A stretch of DNA of 64,000 nucleotides from Streptomyces deccanensis (GTDB lineage Bacteria > Actinomycetota > Actinomycetes > Streptomycetales > Streptomycetaceae): the NCBI RefSeq assembly GCF_022385335.1, contig NZ_CP092431.1, forward strand, positions 1,674,001 through 1,738,000, given 5' to 3'. A program made the translations under genes and the position numbers. The notes beneath the pieces were generated by a model. The model worked only from the letters and a program-made list of their open reading frames with translations. It searched no databases and was not told the origin of the DNA. This document shows positions 32,831 to 40,803 of this stretch, in pieces. Position 1 is the stretch's first letter, and every line of letters starts with the position of its first letter.

Positions 32831-33199
32831 ATGCTGAGAATCGGATCCGTGGTACTGGGCGCGTCCGACGTGCGGCGGGCGGCCGCGTTCTGGGGGGAGG
32901 CCCTCGGGTATGTCCCCCGCGAGGAGCCGGAGGACGACTGGGTCGTCCTGGTGCATCCACAGGGTCTCGGCGCGCAGCTCTCCCTGGGCCTCAGCGAGAC
33001 CCCGGTGCAGGACCGGCCGCGGGTGCACCTGGACCTCTACGCGGGGAACGCGGAGGACCAGGCGGCCGAGGTCGAGCGGCTGGTGGGGCTCGGGGCGCTG
33101 CGGGTCGATTGGGACGACTACCCGGAGGACGCCGACTTCGTCGTCCTCGCCGACCCGGAGGGCAACCGCTTCTGCGTGATCGACACCGGCCGGGGGTGA
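32831..33199 (+). CDS. VOC (glyoxalase/bleomycin-resistance fold) protein
   Basis: 122 residues, one VOC unit of two beta-alpha-beta-beta-beta modules: SVVLGASDVRRAAAFWGEALGY opens the first and PRVHLDLYAGNAEDQAAEVERL the second, ending with DPEGNRFCVID. It would act as a homodimer. Potential metal ligands are HLDL and the Glu of DPEGN. The substrate is unknown. It ends four bases before the end of the VWA gene on the other strand. Confidence 0.88.
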   Translation: MLRIGSVVLGASDVRRAAAFWGEALGYVPREEPEDDWVVLVHPQGLGAQLSLGLSETPVQDRPRVHLDLYAGNAEDQAAEVERLVGLGALRVDWDDYPEDADFVVLADPEGNRFCVIDTGRG

Positions 33200-33203
33200 G
33201 GGC

Positions 33204-34715
33204 TCAGACCGGCAGCAACCGGGTCACCAGTTCCCCGAGCCGCCGCGCGTTCCGGCAGGTGTGCATGTCGACGATCTCGGCGTAGACCGGGGCGGCGGAG
33301 TCACCGATCCCCCAGGTGCTCGGCGTCTCGGGGTTCAGCCAGTGGACGCGGCGGGCCCGGGCCACGATGCGCCGCAGCGCCTCCGCGTTGGGGTCGAACC
33401 CGTTGGTGCGGGCGTCCCCGAGCACGATCACCGACGTACGGGGCCCCACGGCGTCGAGATGGCGCTCGGCGAACTCACCGAGCGCGGCCCCGTAGTCGCT
33501 GCTGCCGTGCCACCCGGTGATCGCGGCCTCGGTGGCGATCCGGCGGCCGAGTTCGGCCGGATCCGCCTGCCCGGTGGTGACGAGGCCGGTGACCTCGTCG
33601 ACGCGGTTGACGAACGCGTAGACCCGCACCTTGCTGAACTGGTCCCGCATCGCCTGCACCAGGAGCATCGTGAAGTTCGCGAACCCGGCGACCGACCCGG
33701 ACACGTCGCAGAGCAGCACGATCTCGGGGCGCGCCGGCCGGTGCCGTCGATAGGCGGGGCGCAATGGCACGCCCCCGGTGGACAGTGAGCGCCGGAGCGT
33801 GCGCCGGATGTCGATCTGACCGCGCGCGGCCCGGCGCCGCCTGGCGGCCAGCCGGGTCGCGAGCTTACGGGCCAACGGCTGGACGGTACGGCGCAGTTCG
33901 ACGAGTTGCTCACGGCTGGCGACGAGGAAGTCGACCTGGTCGGCGCTCGGCGCGATCCCCCGCTCGGCTATCATCTCCGCGCCCCGGCGCTCGGCGACCC
34001 GCCGCCGCGCCTCCGTACGCACACGGTCGCGGAAGTCCTCGATCCGGCGCCGGATCTCGTCGGCGTCCAACCGCTCGGTGAACCCGCCCGCACCGAGCCC
34101 GGCCCCGGAGCCCCCTCCCGCTCCGGCCCCCGCCCCCGAGCCGAGGTCGAGACCCCCACCGAACCCCATACGGAAGCCACCGCCGGCCCCGCCACCGGAC
34201 CCGCCGGCCCCTCCCGCCCGCGCGTCCGCCAGGATCCGTGCCAGCAGCGTCTGCGGTCGGAGGCGGTCCAGCGTCTGGTGGGCGGACCAGCCGTCCGAGC
34301 CGGGGGAGCCGTAACGGCCGAACAGTTCCACGGCCTCGGCGGCGAGCCGGGTGAGCGCGGCCGTGTCGTTCGCGGCCAGCGCCGCGGCGAGCCGCTCGCG
34401 GAACTCGTCCCGGTCCCCGGCCGACGCGCCCCGCGCCCCCGCCAACTCCCCCACACCGAGCGGGAAGTACAGCTCGAAGGCCGCGTCGAAGACGGCCCGT
34501 TGCCGGTCGGCACGGAGCAGCGCCGCCGCCAGCCCCTCCCGGATCCGCTCCCGGTCGGCGAGGCCCAGCACCTCCAGCACGGCCGCCGCGTCCACGGTCT
34601 CGCCGGGCCCGATCCGTATCCCGTGGCCGCGCAGCGCCCGTACGAACGCGGTCAGCCGGTCGGGCAGCGTGGCTGCCGGGGTCGTACCGCTCGCGCCGCG
34701 GGCCCCGGCGCTCAT
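33204..34715 (-). CDS. VWA-domain protein, CoxE-like
   Basis: 503 residues. The C-terminal ~200 residues are a von Willebrand A domain with a MIDAS motif LCDVSGSVAG near residue 335, TSVIVLGDARTNG and a conserved WLNPE segment; this is the CoxE-like type. The N-terminal ~150 residues are helical, followed by a Gly-rich linker (~165-215) and a charged helical part. The ATG overlaps the stop of the MoxR gene (ATGA). MoxR AAA proteins with VWA partners act as chaperone pairs that insert metals or remodel complexes; no client is encoded next door. Confidence 0.93.
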   Translation of the reverse strand: MSAGARGASGTTPAATLPDRLTAFVRALRGHGIRIGPGETVDAAAVLEVLGLADRERIREGLAAALLRADRQRAVFDAAFELYFPLGVGELAGARGASAGDRDEFRERLAAALAANDTAALTRLAAEAVELFGRYGSPGSDGWSAHQTLDRLRPQTLLARILADARAGGAGGSGGGAGGGFRMGFGGGLDLGSGAGAGAGGGSGAGLGAGGFTERLDADEIRRRIEDFRDRVRTEARRRVAERRGAEMIAERGIAPSADQVDFLVASREQLVELRRTVQPLARKLATRLAARRRRAARGQIDIRRTLRRSLSTGGVPLRPAYRRHRPARPEIVLLCDVSGSVAGFANFTMLLVQAMRDQFSKVRVYAFVNRVDEVTGLVTTGQADPAELGRRIATEAAITGWHGSSDYGAALGEFAERHLDAVGPRTSVIVLGDARTNGFDPNAEALRRIVARARRVHWLNPETPSTWGIGDSAAPVYAEIVDMHTCRNARRLGELVTRLLPV

Positions 34716-35650
34716 ACCAGCGTCAGCTTCCGGGCGGCCTTCTCGATGTCGTCCTGGTGCTTGAGGATCACGCCGAGACTGTCCCGGACGACGCTCTCGT
34801 CGAGGCTGTCGGCGCCGAGGGCCAGCAGGGTGCGCGCCCAGTCGATGGTCTCGGCGACGGAGGGGGCCTTGCGCAGCTCCATCTCCCGCAGCGCGCCGAC
34901 CACCCGGACCAGGGAGTCGGCGAGGGTGTCGTCCAGGCCGGGGACCCTGAGGGTGACGATCCGCCGCTCCAACTCGGCGTCGGGGAAGTCCAGATGGAGG
35001 AAGAGGCAGCGGCGGCGCAGGGCCTCGGAGAGTTCACGCGTGGCGTTCGAGGTCAGCACGGTGAAGGGGCGCCGGGTCGCGGTGATCGTGCCCAGCTCGG
35101 GGACGGTGACCTGGAAGTCGCTCAGCACTTCCAGCAGCAGCCCCTCGACCTCGACGTCGGCCTTGTCGGTCTCGTCGATGAGGAGCACGGTCGGCTCGTC
35201 GCCCCGGATCGCGGTCAGCAGGGGGCGGGTGAGCAGGAACTCGTCGCTGAAGATGTCGGAGCGGGTCTCGTCCCAGGCCTCGTCGCGCCCGGCGGTGATG
35301 CGCAGCAACTGCTTGGCGTGGTTCCACTCGTACAGGGCGCGGGACTCGTCGATGCCCTCGTAGCACTGGAGCCGGACCAGGCGGGCGGCGCCGACCTGCG
35401 CGACGGCCTTGGCCAGTTCGGTCTTGCCGACGCCTGCCGGGCCCTCCACCAGCAGCGGCTTGCCGAGCCGGTCGGCCAGGAAGACCGTGGTGGCGACGGC
35501 GGTGGAGGCCAGGTAGCCCGCCGCGGCGAGCTGTGCCGAGACGTCCTCCACGGAGGAGAAGAAGCCGGTCCCGGCGAAGTCCGTCCGCCCTTGCCCACCA
35601 CCTGCGGCGCTCTCGCCGTTCCCGTCGCTCACCGCGTTCGTGTCGGTCAT
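34712..35650 (-). CDS. MoxR-family AAA ATPase
   Basis: 312 residues from ATG 35650; the frame is open upstream but only as antisense to the TetR gene. AAA core: Walker A VEGPAGVGKTELAKAV (~70), Walker B TVLLIDETDKAD (~155), sensor 1 FTVLTSN, arginine finger region SEALRRRCLFLHLDFP. This is the CoxD-like MoxR branch that goes with CoxE-like VWA proteins. It is the first gene of a two-gene operon with a 4-bp overlap. The likely role is ATP-driven remodelling of a cofactor-containing enzyme; the client is unknown. Confidence 0.94.
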   Translation of the reverse strand: MTDTNAVSDGNGESAAGGGQGRTDFAGTGFFSSVEDVSAQLAAAGYLASTAVATTVFLADRLGKPLLVEGPAGVGKTELAKAVAQVGAARLVRLQCYEGIDESRALYEWNHAKQLLRITAGRDEAWDETRSDIFSDEFLLTRPLLTAIRGDEPTVLLIDETDKADVEVEGLLLEVLSDFQVTVPELGTITATRRPFTVLTSNATRELSEALRRRCLFLHLDFPDAELERRIVTLRVPGLDDTLADSLVRVVGALREMELRKAPSVAETIDWARTLLALGADSLDESVVRDSLGVILKHQDDIEKAARKLTLV

Positions 35651-35733
35651 CGTGGCCCCTCCCGCTCCGCCCGGCGTACGAGGCCCCTCCCCGACACCCG
35701 CCCCCAAGTTACCAAGCGGTCGCTTTGACCGCC

Positions 35734-36390
35734 CTACGCCGCCACGACCAGCCGCGCGACGAGCTCCCCCCACCCGCGCTCCAGCCGGTCGAGGGACATC
35801 CCGCGCCGTTCCACCAGGTGGTCGACCAGGTTGATGTCGAGATAGCCCAGCAGGGTCTGCGCCAGCAGTTCGATGTCGCCCTGCGTCCCGGCGCGGCGCA
35901 GCAGCATGCACAGGTGGCCGAGGCGGAGCTGGGTGGCCGGGTTGGCGTGCCGGCGGGTGGCGTCCGCGCGGGCGGCTAGATAGAGGTCGCGATGGGCGTA
36001 CTCGTGCCGCATGACGGCGGGGCCGAAGGCCCGGAGCCGGTCGACGGGGGGCGCGTCGGGACCGAGCGGCGGCGGGCCGGACAGGAACGCCGCCTGCAGC
36101 TCCCGCTCCTGATGGTCGAGGAGCGCGACCATCAGTCCGAACCGGTCGCCGAACCGCCGGAAGACGGTGCCCTTGCCCACCTCGGCGGCGGTCGCCACGG
36201 CCTCCATGGTCAGATTGGCGGCTCCGCACTCGTTCGCGAGCCGGGCGGCCACCTCCAGCAGCCGCGTGCGGTTGCGGGCCGCGTCCGCGCGCAGTCGGGG
36301 CTGGTCGGTGGCGGTGGGGGCGAGGTTCAGCAGTCCGTCGAGGGGGTCCGGATCCTGAGGCGCCGGGAAGGGCGGCAGCGACTCTTTCAT
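35734..36390 (-). CDS. TetR-family transcriptional regulator
   Basis: 218 residues from ATG 36390 (a start at 36417 adds nine residues). The HTH lies at ~58-85 (NLTMEAVATAAEVGKGTVFRRFGDR), preceded by a 40-residue Pro-rich arm. The ligand domain is long and helical without a recognisable pocket family. It is divergent from an NADPH-dependent FMN reductase; the 159-bp gap holds three related palindromes, so this is almost certainly their regulator and the repressor of the reductase (strong inference from layout). Confidence 0.93.
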   Translation of the reverse strand: MKESLPPFPAPQDPDPLDGLLNLAPTATDQPRLRADAARNRTRLLEVAARLANECGAANLTMEAVATAAEVGKGTVFRRFGDRFGLMVALLDHQERELQAAFLSGPPPLGPDAPPVDRLRAFGPAVMRHEYAHRDLYLAARADATRRHANPATQLRLGHLCMLLRRAGTQGDIELLAQTLLGYLDINLVDHLVERRGMSLDRLERGWGELVARLVVAA

Positions 36391-36421
36391 GAAAAGAGCG
36401 TAACGCTCACCACACACAAGT

Positions 36422-36433
36422 GGACCCCGGTCC
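36422..36433. promoter_or_regulatory. TetR operator-like site 1
   Basis: GGACCCCGGTCC is the first of three near-identical palindromes in the TetR/FMN-reductase gap and is the closest to the TetR start. Confidence 0.6.
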
Positions 36434-36454
36434 GGATAGCTGCTACAAATTTCA

Positions 36455-36470
36455 ACGGACCCCGGTCCGT
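36455..36470. promoter_or_regulatory. TetR operator-like site 2
   Basis: ACGGACCCCGGTCCGT is the fullest palindrome (arms ACGGAC and GTCCGT around CCCG). Its centre is 35 bp from site 1. It should block either divergent promoter. Confidence 0.65.
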
Positions 36471-36484
36471 TTAGTTCTTCCGCA

Positions 36485-36498
36485 GGCCCCGGTCCGCC
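36485..36498. promoter_or_regulatory. TetR operator-like site 3
   Basis: GGCCCCGGTCCGCC is a weaker half-conserved copy of the same motif, ~29 bp from site 2 and 52 bp before the reductase start. Confidence 0.45.
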
Positions 36499-36549
36499 GA
36501 CTTTGCCTCACGTGCCCTCTACGTGCACATCTTTGCTAGGAGTCAGCTC

Positions 36550-37110
36550 ATGTCCGTACGCATCCTCGCGCTCGTCGGCAGCCTTCGTGCCGGTTCGCAC
36601 AACCGCCAGCTCGCCGAGGCCGCCGTGAAGCACGCCCCCGAGGGCGTCGAGATCGAGCTGTACGAGGGTCTGGCCGACGTCCCGTTCTACAACGAGGACA
36701 TCGACAACGAGGCCGCCCTCCCGGCCACCGCGGCGCGGCTGCGCGAGGCCGCCGGCCGGGCCGACGGCTTCCTGCTCTTCTCCCCCGAGTACAACGGCAC
36801 CATCCCCGCCGTCCTGAAGAACGCCATCGACTGGCTGTCCCGCCCGTACGGCGCCGGCTCCTTCACCGGCAAGCCGGTCGCCGTGGTCGGCACCGCCTTC
36901 GGCCAGTTCGGCGGCGTGTGGGCGCAGGACGAGACCCGCAAGGCCGTCGGCATCGCCGGCGCCACGGTCCTGGAGGAGGCCAAGCTCTCCATCCCCGGCT
37001 CGGTCGTCCGCTTCGCCGAGACCCACCCGGCCGACGACGCCGAGGTCGTCACCGGCCTCACCGAGGTCCTGAACCAGCTCACCACCAAGGCGGGCACCGC
37101 CGCCGCCTGA
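36550..37110 (+). CDS. NADPH-dependent FMN reductase (flavodoxin-like)
   Basis: 186 residues from ATG 36550, which has AGGAG 7 nt upstream; an ATG at 36523 lies in the operator region. The fold is that of azoreductase/chromate reductase-type proteins: LVGSLRAGSHNRQLAEA binds the FMN phosphate, LLFSPEYNGTIPAVLKNAID is the family signature near the isoalloxazine ring, and VVGTAFGQFGGVWAQDE follows. It is cytosolic and reduces quinones, azo compounds or free flavin. It is under probable control of the divergent TetR protein, which suggests induction by a quinone- or dye-like compound (inference). Confidence 0.94.
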   Translation: MSVRILALVGSLRAGSHNRQLAEAAVKHAPEGVEIELYEGLADVPFYNEDIDNEAALPATAARLREAAGRADGFLLFSPEYNGTIPAVLKNAIDWLSRPYGAGSFTGKPVAVVGTAFGQFGGVWAQDETRKAVGIAGATVLEEAKLSIPGSVVRFAETHPADDAEVVTGLTEVLNQLTTKAGTAAA

Positions 37111-37132
37111 GGCCCGTCCTCAGCCAACACCA

Positions 37133-37165
37133 CGTCGGGTTCCGGGCCACCGCCCGGGCCCGACG
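37133..37165 (+). terminator. Hairpin terminator between reductase and YbaK genes
   Basis: CGTCGGG-TT-CCGGGC pairs with GCCCGG-G-CCCGACG around loop CACC. The stem is long and G/C-rich with a small bulge, in the gap between converging genes. It can act in both directions. Confidence 0.6.
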
Positions 37166-37228
37166 TCGGCGTTCCGGCAGCGACAGCGAGGAAGCCGCTG
37201 CAAGGCAGCGGCAGCGGCACAGTGTTTT

Positions 37229-37789
37229 TCAGGCGGTGACGCCCAGCCCCTCCAGCACCACCGCGTTCGGCAGCTCCGCGAACGCCTTCCCCGGCACCAG
37301 CAGCTTGCCGCGCCGCCGTCCGCTGCCGACCAGGACGTACGGCAGGTCGACCACGGCCGAGTCGACCAGGACCGGCCACGCGGCGGGCAGCCCGACGGGG
37401 GTGATGCCGCCGTACTCCATCCCGGTCTCCCCGGTGGCGGTGTCCATCGACGCGAACGAGGCCTTGCGGGCGCCCAGTTGGCGGCGGACCACACCGTTGA
37501 CGTCGACGCGGGTGGTGGAGAGCACGACACAGGCGGCCAGGCTCGACTCGCCGCCCCGCTTGCCCGCGACGACCACGCAGTTCGCGGACTGTTCGAGCAG
37601 GTCCTGCCCGTAGTGCTGGACGAACACGGCCGTGTCGGCCCACGCGGGGTCCGTCTCGACGTACAGGATCTGGTCGGCGGGCACCGTGCCGGGCCAGGCG
37701 CGTACGGCGTCGGCGACCGGGCGGACGAGGTCGTCCAGGCAGTCGGGGGCGGGGGTGGCGTGGTCGAAGTCTCCGATGGGCGCGCGCAT
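37229..37789 (-). CDS. YbaK/EbsC-family aminoacyl-tRNA editing domain protein
   Basis: 186 residues from ATG 37789. The single YbaK domain spans ~45-175, with SANCVVVAGKRGGESSLAACVV, a Lys in LGARKASFASMD where the editing lysine is expected, and GMEYGGITPVGLP typical of the family. Such proteins hydrolyse mischarged tRNA in trans, most often Cys- or Ala-tRNA(Pro). The specificity here cannot be read. It is 44 bp downstream of the XRE-cupin regulator on the same strand and may be co-transcribed with it. Confidence 0.92.
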   Translation of the reverse strand: MRAPIGDFDHATPAPDCLDDLVRPVADAVRAWPGTVPADQILYVETDPAWADTAVFVQHYGQDLLEQSANCVVVAGKRGGESSLAACVVLSTTRVDVNGVVRRQLGARKASFASMDTATGETGMEYGGITPVGLPAAWPVLVDSAVVDLPYVLVGSGRRRGKLLVPGKAFAELPNAVVLEGLGVTA

Positions 37790-37833
37790 GGGCCGCACGG
37801 TAACAAAGCCCGTGGACGCCCTGATCCGGTGTC

Positions 37834-38406
37834 TCAGTGCACCGCCGGCACCGAGACCGTGAGCACCATCTCGGTCGGCACGTCGCCGCGGTTGGCGTAC
37901 TCGTGGGCCGCGCCCGCCTCGAAGGTGACGCTCGCGCCGGCCGGGACCCGGTACTCGGCGCCGTCGACGGTGAGGGTCAGCTCGCCCGCCGTGACATGGG
38001 CGATCTCGACGGTGCCCACGGGGTGCGGGTCCGACCGGCTGCCCTCGCCCGGCATCAGCCGCCAGTCCCACATCTCCAGCGGGCCGGGCGCCTCCGTGCC
38101 GGCCAGCAGCCTGCTGTAACTACCCGTCTCGGTGTGCCACAGCCGGACCACCTGCTCGGCCGGCACGACCCGGACCCTGGGCCCCTGTTCGTAGTCGAGC
38201 AGGGTGGTGATGCTGACACCGAGGGCGTCGCCGATCTTGACGACGGTGCCGAGACTGGGATTGGTGCGGGCCTGTTCGATCTGGATGAGCATCCCGCGGC
38301 TGACTCCGGCGCGCGCCGCCAGGGTGTCCAGGGTGAACCCCCGCTCGGTGCGCCAACGCCTGACGTTCCGCGCCAGGGACTGGGTCAGCAGATCGAGATC
38401 CGACAC
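37834..38406 (-). CDS. XRE-family regulator with C-terminal cupin domain
   Basis: 190 residues from GTG 38406 (GGACGG upstream). Residues ~12-66 are an HTH_3 domain (LDTLAARAGVSRGMLIQIEQARTNPSLGTVVKIGDAL). Residues ~110-185 are a cupin_2 barrel (DPHPVGTVEIAHVTAGELTLTVDG, VPAGASVTFEAGAAHEYANRG). This PuuR/SutR-like class senses small acids or amines through the cupin. Its neighbour downstream is the YbaK editing protein, a recurring pairing that may reflect amino-acid sensing. Confidence 0.92.
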   Translation of the reverse strand: MSDLDLLTQSLARNVRRWRTERGFTLDTLAARAGVSRGMLIQIEQARTNPSLGTVVKIGDALGVSITTLLDYEQGPRVRVVPAEQVVRLWHTETGSYSRLLAGTEAPGPLEMWDWRLMPGEGSRSDPHPVGTVEIAHVTAGELTLTVDGAEYRVPAGASVTFEAGAAHEYANRGDVPTEMVLTVSVPAVH

Positions 38407-38501
38407 GTTCCGTCCAATATCTCGGTGACAGAGTCCAACACGACGAACGAGGTGGGGCGCACCCGACGTTCACCGAACTGTACTGCGAGGACCGCGCCCC
38501 C

Positions 38502-39254
38502 TCAGGGCTGCTGGGCGGACTCCCCCGCCCCCTCCGCGTCCCACTCGGCGAGCGCCAGCAGCTGTTCCGGGGTGACCCCGTCGGGGATCGGTACCGGCGC
38601 GGGCGTGCGGATCGGCGGCTGCCATCCCTCCGCCGGGTCCCACCGGCGCACGACCCGCGCGGGCGCCCCGGCCACCACCGAGTGGTCCGGTACCACCCCG
38701 CGCACCACAGCCCCCGCCGCGACCACGACGTTGCGCCCGATTCGCGCCCCCGGCAAGATCACCGCGCCCGTACCGATCCAGCAGCCGGGCCCGATCGACA
38801 CCGGATCCATACGGGGCCACTGCTTGCCGATCGGCTGGTGGGGGTCGTCGTACGAGTGGTTGGTGGAGGTCACGTACACGTACGGCCCGAAGTAGCAGTC
38901 GCTGCCGATCGTGACGGTGGTGTCGGCGATGACATGGCTGCCCCGCCCGAGCACGACCCCGTCCCCGATGCGCAGGATCGGTTCCGCGCCGAGGTCCAGG
39001 TCGGGCATCAGTCCGGCGGTGAGGGTGACCTGCTCGCCGATGATGCAGTGGGAGCCCAGGTGGATCCACGGCTCGCCGAAGACGGTGCCGAGCGGAAAGG
39101 CCAGCCTGGTACCCGTTCCCATCGCGCCGAAGCGGAAGCGGCCGGGCCGCTCGGCCGTCACCGACCCCGTGCGCTGCAGCCACGCCCAGCCCGCGTGGAC
39201 GGCGCGCTGCGCGAGGCGGCCCGACCAGGACGAGAACGTGTTCTTCTTCGGCAC
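38502..39254 (-). CDS. Left-handed beta-helix acyltransferase (hexapeptide repeat)
   Basis: About 250 residues from GTG 39254 (GGTGAG just upstream); ATG 39287 has no ribosome site. Hexapeptide repeats run from ~75 to 205 (GSHCIIGEQVTLTAG, IGDGVVLGRGSHVIADTTVTIGSDCYFG, IGPGCWIGTGAVILPGARIGRNVVVAAGAVVRG). SYDDPHQPIGKQW with TNH is the acetyl-CoA/catalytic loop pattern of serine- or sugar-acetyltransferase relatives. It would be a trimer acylating a sugar or amino acid. The substrate is unknown. It is divergent from a gamma-carbonic-anhydrase-like gene. Confidence 0.85.
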   Translation of the reverse strand: MPKKNTFSSWSGRLAQRAVHAGWAWLQRTGSVTAERPGRFRFGAMGTGTRLAFPLGTVFGEPWIHLGSHCIIGEQVTLTAGLMPDLDLGAEPILRIGDGVVLGRGSHVIADTTVTIGSDCYFGPYVYVTSTNHSYDDPHQPIGKQWPRMDPVSIGPGCWIGTGAVILPGARIGRNVVVAAGAVVRGVVPDHSVVAGAPARVVRRWDPAEGWQPPIRTPAPVPIPDGVTPEQLLALAEWDAEGAGESAQQP

Positions 39255-39384
39255 CCGCTCACCGTACTCACCGGGCGGCACCCGCATGACGTCGTACGGC
39301 TGTGATCTTCACCCCACGCGACGCGCTCCCCATGGCTTACGGTGCGGGTGAGGACTGATCTTCACCCAGCATCTGGAGGCGGCG

Positions 39385-39927
39385 ATGAACCGGCAGCGGG
39401 CCCTGATCACGACGTTCGGCGGCAAGAAGCCGGAGGTGGAGGAGGCCGCGTTCGTGTCCCCCACGTCGACGGTGATCGGCGACGTGACCCTGCGGCCGGG
39501 GGCGAGCGTCTGGTACGGGGCGGTGCTGCGGGCCGAGTTCGAGCCGATCGTCATCGGCGCGGACGCCAACGTGCAGGACAACTGCACGCTGCACGTCGAT
39601 CCCGGTTTTCCCGTCTCGATCGGCGAGCGGGTGTCGATCGGGCACAACGCGGTGGTGCACGGGGCGACCGTCGAGGACGACTGTCTGATCGGGATGGGCG
39701 CGACCGTGCTGAACGGCGCGGTGATCGGCGCGGGGTCCCTGGTCGCCGCGCAGGCCCTGGTGCCGCAGGGGATGCGGGTGCCGCCCGGGTCGCTGGTGGC
39801 GGGGGTCCCGGCGAAGGTGAAGCGACCGCTCACCGACGAGGAGCGGGAGCTGGTGACGCTGAACGGCACCCATTACTCGGAGCTGGCCAAGGCGCACCGG
39901 GAGGCGCAGGAGGAGTACGGGGCGTAG
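39385..39927 (+). CDS. Gamma-carbonic anhydrase-family protein
   Basis: 180 residues from ATG 39385, with GGAGG 8 nt upstream. A left-handed beta helix carries the metal ligands of the gamma class: NCTLHVDPG, then SIGHNAVVHGATV with two His spaced five apart. The acidic-loop residues of archaeal Cam are not seen, as usual in YrdA/CaiE-like members, so activity in CO2 hydration is possible but not certain. It is a trimer by family. It is followed by the converging DedA gene. Confidence 0.9.
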   Translation: MNRQRALITTFGGKKPEVEEAAFVSPTSTVIGDVTLRPGASVWYGAVLRAEFEPIVIGADANVQDNCTLHVDPGFPVSIGERVSIGHNAVVHGATVEDDCLIGMGATVLNGAVIGAGSLVAAQALVPQGMRVPPGSLVAGVPAKVKRPLTDEERELVTLNGTHYSELAKAHREAQEEYGA

Positions 39928-40020
39928 ACCGTCCACCGACCCGGCGGCGCGACTGGTCACGCCCCACGCGGCGGAGCCACACAGCGACAGCGACACGGTC
40001 CCGCCCCCTCCCGTGCGTGG

Positions 40021-40674
40021 CTAGTCCCCGGCGGTCACCAGCTCCCCCTGGGCTTCGCCCTCCGCCTTCTCGGCCGCCTTCTTCGCCTTGCGCTTGATCA
40101 CCAGCATCGAGGTGACGCCGATCAGGACCGCCAGGACCAGGCCCAGCCAGGAGAAGCGCTTGAGCCAGGCCTCGGCGACGACACCGACGTAGTAGATGAC
40201 GGCGGTGGTGCCGCCGGCCCAGAGGATGCCGCCGAGGACGTTGGCGACGGCGAAGCGCCAGTAGGGCATCTGCAGGACGCCGGCGAGGGGCCCGGCGAAG
40301 ATGCGGAGCAGGGCGATGAAGCGGCCGAAGAAGACGGCCCACATGCCCCACCGGTCGAAGGAGCGCTCGGCGACGGCGATGTTGCTCTCGCTGAAGTGTT
40401 TGGGGAACCGCCGGTTGAGCTTGGCCAACAGCGGGCGCCCGCCCTTGCGGCCGATGGCGTAGCCGATCGAGTCGCCGATGATCGCGCCGGCGGTGGCGCA
40501 GGCCCCGAGGACGAACGGGTCGATCTCTCCGTGCTGGGACGCGAGCAGCGCGGAGGAGACCAGGATGATCTCGCCCGGCAGCGGGATGCCCAGGCTCTCC
40601 AGGCCGATCACCAGCCCCACCAACAGGTAGATGGCGAGCGGGGGCACTGTTTCGAGCCACTCCTGGACGTGCAA
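40021..40674 (-). CDS. DedA-family membrane protein
   Basis: 217 residues, about five to six membrane segments. Family landmarks: GLESLGIPLPGEIILVSSALLAS with the conserved Glu, GDSIGYAIGRKGG, and FGRFIALLRIFAGPLAG with two conserved arginines in a re-entrant region. The C-terminus ends in a Lys/Glu-rich tail. DedA proteins include flippases for undecaprenyl phosphate and other lipids and support envelope homeostasis; the exact lipid here is unknown. It is single, convergent with the gamma-carbonic-anhydrase gene. Confidence 0.93.
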   Translation of the reverse strand: MHVQEWLETVPPLAIYLLVGLVIGLESLGIPLPGEIILVSSALLASQHGEIDPFVLGACATAGAIIGDSIGYAIGRKGGRPLLAKLNRRFPKHFSESNIAVAERSFDRWGMWAVFFGRFIALLRIFAGPLAGVLQMPYWRFAVANVLGGILWAGGTTAVIYYVGVVAEAWLKRFSWLGLVLAVLIGVTSMLVIKRKAKKAAEKAEGEAQGELVTAGD

Positions 40675-40803
40675 AGCCGTTCCTCCCGTGCAGGCGGATC
40701 ATGTGGGTCTGGCGGGTCTGGCGGATCTCGGGGCCCCGGCGCACGCTCGCGACGGAGCGCGCGCCGGGGCAGCCTACCCGCTTACTCGGACGGCGCCGGA
40801 GTC

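Noticed and set aside
38101..38130. TTA codon in the XRE-cupin gene
   Set aside because: The TTA on the minus strand spans two codons (AGT TAC) and is not read as leucine.
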